Of a DNA stretch of 64,000 nt, positions 20,661 through 27,457 are shown in pieces; the first letter of the stretch is position 1; each line of letters opens with the position of its first letter. Both the position numbers and the translations under genes were made by a program. The stretch spans positions 1-64,000 of the forward strand of contig JAFANP010000006.1 of the NCBI GenBank assembly GCA_019232625.1. Reading direction: 5' to 3'. The notes below the pieces were generated by a model, which was not told the origin of the DNA, did not search any database, and saw only the letters and a program-made list of their open reading frames with translations. Source of the stretch: Alphaproteobacteria bacterium. Lineage in GTDB: Bacteria > Pseudomonadota > Alphaproteobacteria > Sphingomonadales > Sphingomonadaceae.

Positions 20661-21958
20661 CTACTGAAGCCGTAGTCATCAACAGGATAGGTGTCGCGCT
20701 TGCAACGGATAGCGCTGTTACAATTACGGGCCCAAACAAGAACAAGGTATTTGATACCGGCGATAAGCTCTTCGAGCTTGATCTAGCCCATCCCGTAGGA
20801 CTGATGATCAATGGGAATATGGACTGGCTAGGAGTTCCTTGGGAGCTGCTTATAAAGGACTTCCGCGAGCGCGAAGCTCAGGAGCGCAAGGAAACGCTAC
20901 AAGAGACTTTGGTTCAGTTCCTCGACTTCGTTAGGGGCCACAAGGCCTATGATGAGGATGCTGAGGCCCGGTTTATTTGCTGGGTCGCAATGGAGTTGTT
21001 CGAACAAATTAAGCAGACGGTTTCCCGTCGAATATTGCGTGAAGATGTGGGCGATGGCGAGGCCGGGGAGCGGTTGGTTCAATTGGTTAGGGACGAGGCT
21101 AAGCGGCGGCACGCCCGCTTCGAAGCGGCCAAGCGCGCTGATAGCCTTCCGGACCTAACCGTTCAGGACGTGCTCACCGCCTACGGGCCCATTTTAAATC
21201 GCGTGATCAAGACCCGCTTTGCCCCGATAGAGATCCCGCGCCGTGTCGGGGTAGTTCTGAAGCGAATGGTTGCGGCCGCCCTTTTAAGCAGGCGTCGCTC
21301 CGGATTCACTACGGGCATCATCATAGCGGGCTATGCTCCAGGCGATCTTTTCCCCTCGTTGGCGATGGCCGAGATTGACGGTGCGGTCTGCGGGAGACTC
21401 AAATTCTCCCACGATGATGGCCTTACCATCGACCGAACGGACACGCCGGGGCGCGTCATCTCGTTTGCTCAAACAGATGTGGCCGATCGAATTCTTTCCG
21501 GCGCCGATCAGCAGTTCGTTAACAAGAGCAGTGAGTTTATTGAGCGCTCTCTGACAAGTGCAAAGCAAAGTCTCGTGGATGCCCTAACAGCCGCTGGGGT
21601 TCCAGCGGATCAAGCGGGCGCAGCCTTTGATGTTATCATTCAAGAGACTCACAACGAGTTTAGGACTCAGTTCTGGAAGGACGCAAAGGCGAAATTCCAG
21701 AACGACTTTAATGAAATGGTTGCCTTGATGCCGAAGCAGGAGACCATAGAACTTGCCGAGGCGCTAGTGAGCATTACCGCGATTGAGCGGAAAGCTTCTT
21801 CAGAACAGGCAACGGTAGGTGGGCCTGTTGACGTTGCGTTTATCAGCCGACACGAAGGATTTGTGTGGATAAAGCGCAAACATTATTTCACCAAAGACTT
21901 GAACCCGCGTTATTTTAAGCGTAGACTTCAGCCGCCAGACGGAGGAGAGCAGGCATGA
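20657..21958 (+). CDS. proteasome/HslV-like Ntn-hydrolase with helical extension (predicted)
   Basis: The 433-residue product reads MTTEAVVINRIGVALATDSAV at its start when initiated at the GTG at 20657. That codon overlaps the upstream stop (GTGA). Removal of Met would expose Thr1-Thr2, as in HslV. Asp17 falls exactly where HslV and proteasome beta subunits have their catalytic Asp17. Lys36 in DKLFELDLAHPVGLMINGN fits the Lys33 strand and the following glycine turn. The second half of a normal Ntn fold is harder to follow. From about 290 the protein is helical (NKSSEFIERSLTSAKQSL) and it is more than twice HslV length. An in-frame ATG at 20630 would bury the threonine. No ATPase partner is encoded nearby. 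Third positions are A/T rich, unlike the host. Fold by motif reading only. Confidence 0.72.
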   Translation: MTTEAVVINRIGVALATDSAVTITGPNKNKVFDTGDKLFELDLAHPVGLMINGNMDWLGVPWELLIKDFREREAQERKETLQETLVQFLDFVRGHKAYDEDAEARFICWVAMELFEQIKQTVSRRILREDVGDGEAGERLVQLVRDEAKRRHARFEAAKRADSLPDLTVQDVLTAYGPILNRVIKTRFAPIEIPRRVGVVLKRMVAAALLSRRRSGFTTGIIIAGYAPGDLFPSLAMAEIDGAVCGRLKFSHDDGLTIDRTDTPGRVISFAQTDVADRILSGADQQFVNKSSEFIERSLTSAKQSLVDALTAAGVPADQAGAAFDVIIQETHNEFRTQFWKDAKAKFQNDFNEMVALMPKQETIELAEALVSITAIERKASSEQATVGGPVDVAFISRHEGFVWIKRKHYFTKDLNPRYFKRRLQPPDGGEQA

Positions 21959-22116
21959 ACGAGCGGAGCGACTACGAATCGTCGTACGGCGATGGTCGCC
22001 CAAACCATTCCGAACTCGACAAAAACTTGTCGCAGGTTGTGGAGCGTTCCGCGAATCGCGTGGGTGAACGCGTCGCGAAGGCTCTGGCGGAGATGAAACT
22101 GAAAAAACGTGCTTGA
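21955..22116 (+). CDS. 53-residue helical protein, third cargo gene
   Basis: This tiny protein (MNERSDYESSYGDGRPNHSE at the N-terminus, then a charged amphipathic helix DKNLSQVVERSANRVGERVAKALAEMKLKK) has no recognised family. Its ATG overlaps the stop of the Ntn-hydrolase-like gene (ATGA), with GGAGGAG upstream, so it is a genuine coupled gene and not noise. Coupling suggests a partner, inhibitor or adaptor of the large protein. Confidence 0.75.
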   Translation: MNERSDYESSYGDGRPNHSELDKNLSQVVERSANRVGERVAKALAEMKLKKRA

Positions 22117-22148
22117 GGGTTAGCAAGTAAGTTCATATTGGTTGGGGC

Positions 22149-23024
22149 ATGAACAGGCTGCCCCTCGCCAAGCGCGTCCAAATCCTCTCCACGCTGGTGG
22201 AGGGCTCGTCCATGCGTTCGATCAGCCGCGTTGCGGACGTGTCGATCAACACGGTGTCGAAGCTGCTTGTCGAGGCCGGGGAAGCCTGTCTTGCCATCCA
22301 CGACGAGAATGTCCGGAAGGTGCGGGCGCGCCGCATCCAGTGCGACGGAATTTGGTCGTTCTGTCACGCGAAGGAAAAGAACGTCGCCACGGCGAAGGCC
22401 GCTCCGGAAGGCGCGGGCGATGTCTGGACCTGGACGGCGATTGAGGCCGAAACCAAGCTGATCGTTTCCTACTTCGTCGGCGACCGCTCCGGACAGTCGG
22501 CCTTGGCGCTGATGGACGATCTGCGCAGCCGCATCACGAACAAGGTTCAAATCACCACGGACGGCCACAGCGCCTACCCCGACGCCGTCGAGGCCGCTTT
22601 CGGGAGCGACGTGCGCTATGCGCAGCTCGTCAAGCTTTATGGCCCTACGATCACCGCTCCGGGCCGCTACAGCCCCGCTCAGTGCATCGGCGCCCGCAAG
22701 GTGAAGGTGATGGACAACCCGGACATCGATCACGTCTCGACCAGCTACGTTGAGCGGCAGAACCTTACCATGCGGATGTCGATGCGGCGCTTCACGCGGC
22801 TGACGAATGCTTTCTCAAAAAAGCTGGACAACCACATTCACGCGCTGGCGCTCTACTTCGCGTTCTACAACTTCGTGCGGGTCCATAAGACGCTCCGCAT
22901 GTCGCCAGCCATGGCTGCCGGGATTACGGATCGGCTGTGGTCGATGGAGGATATCGTAGCTAAGATCGATGCGATGGCTCCGGCTCCGAAGCCGCGCGGC
23001 CCGTACAAGAAGCGAGCAGTCTAA
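22149..23024 (+). CDS. IS1-like DDE transposase
   Basis: This 291-residue transposase has an N-terminal helix-turn-helix ([33 protein letters not shown], about 7-40) and a DDE catalytic core. The likely acidic residues are Asp in [11 protein letters not shown], Asp in [13 protein letters not shown] and Glu in [12 protein letters not shown]. The C-terminal [19 protein letters not shown] is typical of the group usually labelled IS1-family transposase in alphaproteobacterial genomes. It is a single uninterrupted frame, not the frameshifted InsA/InsB pair of classical IS1. It lies 32 bases after the cargo operon and inside intact terminal repeats, so the element may be active. Confidence 0.92.
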   Translation: MNRLPLAKRVQILSTLVEGSSMRSISRVADVSINTVSKLLVEAGEACLAIHDENVRKVRARRIQCDGIWSFCHAKEKNVATAKAAPEGAGDVWTWTAIEAETKLIVSYFVGDRSGQSALALMDDLRSRITNKVQITTDGHSAYPDAVEAAFGSDVRYAQLVKLYGPTITAPGRYSPAQCIGARKVKVMDNPDIDHVSTSYVERQNLTMRMSMRRFTRLTNAFSKKLDNHIHALALYFAFYNFVRVHKTLRMSPAMAAGITDRLWSMEDIVAKIDAMAPAPKPRGPYKKRAV

Positions 23025-23282
23025 GGTGGAGGGCCCCGCGTCCGGGGCCCTCCGTGCGCTCGTCGCCAACGTTAGGCTGCGTGCTGCTTTTCCCCTGCCC
23101 GAGCGCGGGCTAAGCCGTGGGGAGCAACCGGCCCCAAAATCGGGGCTAAATTTACGGCGTGGCTCGTAAGAAGCCAGGTGAAGAGCTTCAAAGCGAACCT
23201 TCCTTTCATCGCCGCTTGTGGCGACTCGTGTCTTATATCAGCAACTCACCCGAGATTCAAACTGAGACACTACCGATGCGGG
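23025..23282. repeat. right end of the IS element: hairpin, terminal repeat, target duplication
   Basis: After the transposase stop there is no gene. An 11-bp stem with a 4-base loop at 23028-23053 (GGAGGGCCCCG with CGGGGCCCTCC) could end the transposase transcript, although no T-run follows. The right terminal repeat is 23256-23274, the inverted match of 20340-20358, followed by the target copy GATGCGGG at 23275-23282. The remaining bases to the acyltransferase start at 23327 hold nothing I can name. Confidence 0.9.
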
Positions 23283-23326
23283 CGGCCGATTGACTTGGCC
23301 GCCGCCGCTGATCCACAGGCGGGGCG

Positions 23327-24358
23327 ATGGCGACCGCCCCGAATGCCGCCCGCAAAGCCGCGCTGGACAGCCTGCAGGCGGGGAGGGGCCTCGCCGCCAT
23401 GGCGGTCGTCTGCCACCATGCCGACACCTACGTCTCGCAGCAGGTCGGCCCGCTGCCCGGCGCCCTCTCGGCGGCGATGGCCTATGGCTATCTCGGCGTC
23501 GACTTCTTCTTCGTCCTGTCGGGCTTCATCATCTATTTCACCAATCGCGACCGCACCGGGCGGCCGGGCTGGCCCAAGGATTATGCCGAAAGCCGCCTGA
23601 CCCGCATCTTCATACCCTATCTGCCGATCGGCATCGCCCTGGCGCTCGTCTACACCTACCTCCCCCAGATCGGCCACGGCGAGCAGGCCTGGAACTGGTT
23701 CTCCACCCTGACCCTGCTGCCGAGCGGGGCGGAGCCCTCCCTGCACGTCGCCTGGACTCTCCAGCACGAGCTCGTCTTCTACGCGCTCGCCTTCCTGATG
23801 CTGTGGAGCGGCCGGGTGCTGCTCGGGGCGCTCGGCTGGGCCGCCGTCCTCCTCGCCCTCCTTCCGCTGCGGTTCATGCTCCAGCCGGGCGTGTCGCCCA
23901 TCGACCTCGAATTCCTTTTCGGGATCGCGGTCGCCTGGTGCTTCATGGAAGGGCGCGTCCGCCGCCACCTGCCTCTCGTCCTCGGCGGCCTCGCCTGCGT
24001 CGCCGCCTTCTTCGCGCTCGGCGGCGACCGTTATTATTCGCCGCTCTTCGGCCTCGGCCTGGCGCTGCTTCTGCTGCCCCTCGTCCGGCGCGAGGCGGAA
24101 GGGCGGCTCGGGATCCCGCGCTGGCTCGTCCTGCTCGGAAACGCCTCCTACGCCATCTACCTCATCCACGTGCCGCTGCTGAGCGTGGTGGTGAGGGTCT
24201 GCCGCGGCTTTCCGCCGCTCGCCGCCCTCGCCGTCGGCATCGCCGCCGCCGCGGTCGCCGGCATCCTCTACCACAAGATCTACGAGGTGCCGGCCCTCAG
24301 GCTCGCCCGCCGCCTCGTCGGCTACCGCCCGGCGCGAAGCGTGGTGGAGGAACGCTGA
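23327..24358 (+). CDS. acyltransferase family 3 membrane protein
   Basis: This 343-residue protein of the Acyl_transf_3 family (OafA/NodX-like) O-acetylates or O-acylates surface polysaccharides or lipids. It has about ten transmembrane helices, an N-terminal QAGRGLAAMAVVCHHAD segment with the conserved His pair, GYLGVDFFFVLSGFIIYF with RLTRIFIPY, and a C-terminal LGNASYAIYLIHVPLL. It is convergent with the seven-gene operon, with 94 bases between stops. The ATG at 23327 lies 53 bases after the IS end, so its promoter may have been displaced or replaced by the insertion. Confidence 0.9.
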   Translation: MATAPNAARKAALDSLQAGRGLAAMAVVCHHADTYVSQQVGPLPGALSAAMAYGYLGVDFFFVLSGFIIYFTNRDRTGRPGWPKDYAESRLTRIFIPYLPIGIALALVYTYLPQIGHGEQAWNWFSTLTLLPSGAEPSLHVAWTLQHELVFYALAFLMLWSGRVLLGALGWAAVLLALLPLRFMLQPGVSPIDLEFLFGIAVAWCFMEGRVRRHLPLVLGGLACVAAFFALGGDRYYSPLFGLGLALLLLPLVRREAEGRLGIPRWLVLLGNASYAIYLIHVPLLSVVVRVCRGFPPLAALAVGIAAAAVAGILYHKIYEVPALRLARRLVGYRPARSVVEER

Positions 24359-24452
24359 GCGGGCGCGGCGGGGCCGCCTGGCCCTGGAGCGTCGGGGGTC
24401 GAGGTCGAATCCCCTCCACCGTTTCCCCTGAGCCTCCCGACCGCCCAGGCCG

Positions 24453-24821
24453 CTATCGGCTGAGCGAGATCACGATGGGGTCGCCGCTGTCGGCCACCCG
24501 ATTGGCGGCCCTCGTCGCTCGGTTTTCGTTGCGCGGCCGCGCTTGGCCGTTCCTCTCGGCGGTGAGATCGATGGAGCGGTCGATCTGGTCCTCCGACAGG
24601 CCGTAATAGCTCTGGAGATCCCGCCACCGGACGTCGCCGCCCCCGAACTGCTTGATCTCGGCGAAGCCGACGACCAGGACCTCGTCCTCGTCGGCCGCGG
24701 GGTCCGGCGGCTTGTGCGGATAAAAGGTGAAGGCGGCGAGGGCCAGGAGGGCGGTGGCGGCGGCGAACGGCGCGGCGGCGGCCAGCTTGCGGGCCTGGGC
24801 CTTCGAGAATGAAAGGCGCAT
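24453..24821 (-). CDS. small single-pass membrane protein, last gene of the SEDS/PBP-GTPase operon
   Basis: This 122-residue protein has a positively charged N-terminus (RLSFSKAQARK), one transmembrane helix (about 11-32, LAAAAPFAAATALLALAAFTFY) and a short extracytoplasmic tail with EDEVLVVGFAEIKQFGGGDVRWRDLQSYYGLSEDQ. No family is recognised. The ATG at 24821 overlaps the upstream stop by one base (TGATG) and has GGAG at good distance; a GTG at 24824 is the alternative. Position suggests an accessory subunit of the peptidoglycan synthase pair encoded just upstream. Confidence 0.8.
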   Translation of the reverse strand: MRLSFSKAQARKLAAAAPFAAATALLALAAFTFYPHKPPDPAADEDEVLVVGFAEIKQFGGGDVRWRDLQSYYGLSEDQIDRSIDLTAERNGQARPRNENRATRAANRVADSGDPIVISLSR

Positions 24822-27457
24822 CACCCTCTCCGTTCCTGGTGGGCGAGCCTCAGCAGATATTTGACCAGGGGCCCCTCCGGATCCAGCAGCCGCGCCGCGA
24901 TCGGGAGCGCCGACAGCGGCCTCAGCTCCTGCACGTTAATCGCCACGGTGAGAGCCGCGACCGGCTCGTCGTCGCACCGGTGGGGATTACCCTGCGCGTC
25001 GGCATAGGCGGCGATGACGAAGACGTAGGCGTGCGCGAACTCGGTTCCGGTCGGAGGCGGACGCACGACGCTGATTGGCGAGCCGTCGACCATCTGGTAG
25101 AGCCGCTCCCGTTCGGCGTCGGTGGCGGCGCGATTGAAGGCGAGCATCCGGTCGACGGCGGCGGGGGCGGAGGGGAGCTCCCGTCCCGCCACGGCCGCCA
25201 GGGCGCGGATCGCCCGCGCGCGGCTGGCGGGGTCGACCGGCGCGATGACGCCGCCGGCGCCGGAGACGGCCATCCTCCGGTCCGTCCTGAACGCGATGGT
25301 GCGGCGTCCGATCAGCCGGTCCTCCGCGTCCAGCTGCCGTTGCTGCCGCGGATCGAGGACCGCGATTTCCGGAGTGCCGGTCTTCGAGAAGAACCGGATC
25401 GGGGTGAGCGCCGCGACCTTCTCGACCTGCGACCGGACGTTCAGATGCTCGACCGTCCGGTCGGCCGTTCCTCCGAAGGCGACCCTGGAAAGGCCATCGC
25501 AGATCGCCTGGCGCGATTCCTCGCCGAGGTCGAGCCAGGGCTCGAACTCCTCGCTCCCTTCGGGGATCAGGCGGGCATTGATCCGGCGCCCGGTGGCGAT
25601 CCGCGAATAGGATTCGGCCAGCTCGACGTTGCTCCAGCCGAAGCCGGCTCCGCCCAGGATCATCGGCAGGTAGTCCTGCCTGAAATGCGCGGCGGGATCC
25701 CAGCGCCAATTCTGCCGCTGGGGCGACAGGGGCGCGAACGGGCGAAGCGCGCTTTCGTCCAGGGCCTGGCCCGACTGCCAATAATTCCTCAGATTCCGCC
25801 AGATGGACGTGTCGGTCGCCCCCGCCCACGGCCCCTTCGTGCGGTCGTCGATCCCGAAAAGCGCATTGAAATTGGCTTTCCAGATCGGCTCGCCGTCGAG
25901 GTGGAGCAGCTTCCCGTCCGCCGTGCGGCTGACCCGGAAGCGGGGCAGGAATTGCGGGGGCGGCGCGCCTTCGAACATGTAGCTCCCGCCGGTCGGCGCC
26001 CGGTTCGCCTCGTCCGGGCTCATCGGATCGGGGCTCGTCGCCAGTAGCATCAGCGACGCCGCATAATAATTGGAGGATTTCTGAAGGTAGGTGGGAAAAT
26101 CGATCCAGCCGCCTCCGACCGGATGCGCCCCGATCATCTCGCCGCTGGAGGCGCCGAGCGGGATGCCGAGCAGCCGGCTCGCATAGGTCTGCTTGCCGAT
26201 GGCCCGGTAGACGTTCGCCTCCGACAGGCGCAGGCGGCGCAGGTCCTGGAAGCGGGAGAGGATCGCGGCGGACACCAGCGGCTTGGCGACCGATCCGACC
26301 GCCAGCAGCTCGAAATTGTAGTTGATCGGAGCCGGCCCCCGGGCCGCCGCCTCCGCCGTCCGGCGGCCCGCGTCGGGATCGTAGCTGGCAAGGGACAGGA
26401 CGTCGCCGTTCAGCGCGTTCATCACCGTGACCGCCGCCGGCTTGGAATAGCTCCGCGCCGCGTTGGACAGCACGTTCTGCACGAAGCCGTCGAGGTCGGG
26501 ATCGAGAGTGACCGGGATTGAGCGGGTGCGCAGATCGCATCCGGCGCCGCATTTGAGCACCGCATCGCCCATCGCTTCCTCGATGGCCCTGGCCATGGTT
26601 TCGTAGCGCGGGTCGCGGTAGCGGAGCCCGACTCCGGCCCGGCTGCTCATCGCGGCGATCGTCTCGCGCATGATCAGGCGGCGGTCGCCATGGGCGCCGA
26701 AGGCGATGCTCGTACCGTTCTGCAGGAGCACCCCCTTGCCGCGCCTGAGCGGCTCCGGCGCGTTGTCGATGTAGATGTCGTCGTCGACCGGCTCCAGCCA
26801 GGCATGGCCCGCGAGGGTCCTCACGACGGCGGCGAAGCGCTCGCTGCCTCCGGCGCCGGGCGTCCCCCGATAGAGGTAGAGGAGCGGCGCGGGGGGTCCG
26901 CTCGTCGGGTTGAAGATGTCGACGTTGCGGTAGCGGTCGGCCGGCATCGGATCCTCGCCCTCGATCCGGCCGTCGGTCAGCTCGAGATCGGCGACGCGGG
27001 CATTGCCCTGGCGGAAGGTCAGCACCAGCTTCGGCCGCTGGTCGCCGAACGTGATGTTGCCGAGCCAGGCGGTGGGGGCGAAGGGCGAGATCACGCGATG
27101 GGCGCCGGGCGCGACGCCCAGCACCCGTCCGCTGATCCTCCACAGGCCCGGATCGTTGCGCTGGATGTCGCCCTTCAGGAACGAATCCTCGTAGAATTTC
27201 CTCAGCAGCGGGTCGCTTTCGAGCACCCTGGTGTCGATCTCCACCACCCGCCGGGCGGGATCGTCCGACAGCCGCAGCGCCTCGAACGGCGCGAACAGCT
27301 CGTTGACCACGCGGTCGTAGCCGATGCTGTCCATCGTCTCGCTGCCGCTGCCGGCGCCGCGCGCGAGGACCACCGCCAGCGCGATCAGCAGGGGGATCGC
27401 GGCCAGCGCCCCGAGGAGGGTAAGGGCGCGGCCGTTCCCGGCCGGATTCCAGCTCAT
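24821..27457 (-). CDS. class B penicillin-binding-protein-like transpeptidase
   Basis: This 878-residue protein has one N-terminal transmembrane helix (12-32), a large extracytoplasmic region and a penicillin-binding transpeptidase domain from about 310. All three active-site motifs are present: SVAK at 389-392 (nucleophile Ser389), SSN at 461-463 and KTGT at 692-695. The block GGAGFGWSNVELAESYSRIATG before KTG is the typical class B PBP segment. It would cross-link peptidoglycan peptides in the periplasm. The N-terminal 300 residues do not look like a standard PBP2 pedestal, and about 180 residues follow KTGT. It is coupled by four-base overlap to the SEDS-like gene upstream, as PBP2-RodA and FtsI-FtsW partners often are. 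Confidence 0.85.
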   Translation of the reverse strand: MSWNPAGNGRALTLLGALAAIPLLIALAVVLARGAGSGSETMDSIGYDRVVNELFAPFEALRLSDDPARRVVEIDTRVLESDPLLRKFYEDSFLKGDIQRNDPGLWRISGRVLGVAPGAHRVISPFAPTAWLGNITFGDQRPKLVLTFRQGNARVADLELTDGRIEGEDPMPADRYRNVDIFNPTSGPPAPLLYLYRGTPGAGGSERFAAVVRTLAGHAWLEPVDDDIYIDNAPEPLRRGKGVLLQNGTSIAFGAHGDRRLIMRETIAAMSSRAGVGLRYRDPRYETMARAIEEAMGDAVLKCGAGCDLRTRSIPVTLDPDLDGFVQNVLSNAARSYSKPAAVTVMNALNGDVLSLASYDPDAGRRTAEAAARGPAPINYNFELLAVGSVAKPLVSAAILSRFQDLRRLRLSEANVYRAIGKQTYASRLLGIPLGASSGEMIGAHPVGGGWIDFPTYLQKSSNYYAASLMLLATSPDPMSPDEANRAPTGGSYMFEGAPPPQFLPRFRVSRTADGKLLHLDGEPIWKANFNALFGIDDRTKGPWAGATDTSIWRNLRNYWQSGQALDESALRPFAPLSPQRQNWRWDPAAHFRQDYLPMILGGAGFGWSNVELAESYSRIATGRRINARLIPEGSEEFEPWLDLGEESRQAICDGLSRVAFGGTADRTVEHLNVRSQVEKVAALTPIRFFSKTGTPEIAVLDPRQQRQLDAEDRLIGRRTIAFRTDRRMAVSGAGGVIAPVDPASRARAIRALAAVAGRELPSAPAAVDRMLAFNRAATDAERERLYQMVDGSPISVVRPPPTGTEFAHAYVFVIAAYADAQGNPHRCDDEPVAALTVAINVQELRPLSALPIAARLLDPEGPLVKYLLRLAHQERRG

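Larger units (their letters stand above)
20340..23274 (+). mobile_element. IS1-like transposable element with three cargo genes
   Basis: The element is 2935 bases, bounded by terminal inverted repeats that agree at about 17 of 19 positions and by an exact 8-bp target duplication GATGCGGG at 20332-20339 and 23275-23282. Inside are four plus-strand genes: two small proteins, a large Ntn-hydrolase-like protein and, last, the transposase. The 1.5 kb cargo core is visibly richer in A/T at third codon positions than the chromosome around it. An element of this size is much longer than a simple IS1 (about 0.8 kb). The intact repeats and target duplication mean the insertion is recent. IS1 as opposed to IS1595 family is my reading of the transposase and is not certain. 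Confidence 0.93.

Noticed and set aside
18853-20811. A 652-codon open minus-strand frame across trpS, the MFS gene and the IS left end
   Set aside because: It is antisense to well-supported genes and crosses the IS boundary, so it cannot be an old coding sequence.
22142-23069. Two-frame InsA/InsB IS1 organisation with a programmed frameshift
   Set aside because: The transposase is a single continuous frame from 22149 to 23024 with HTH and DDE parts, so no frameshift is needed.
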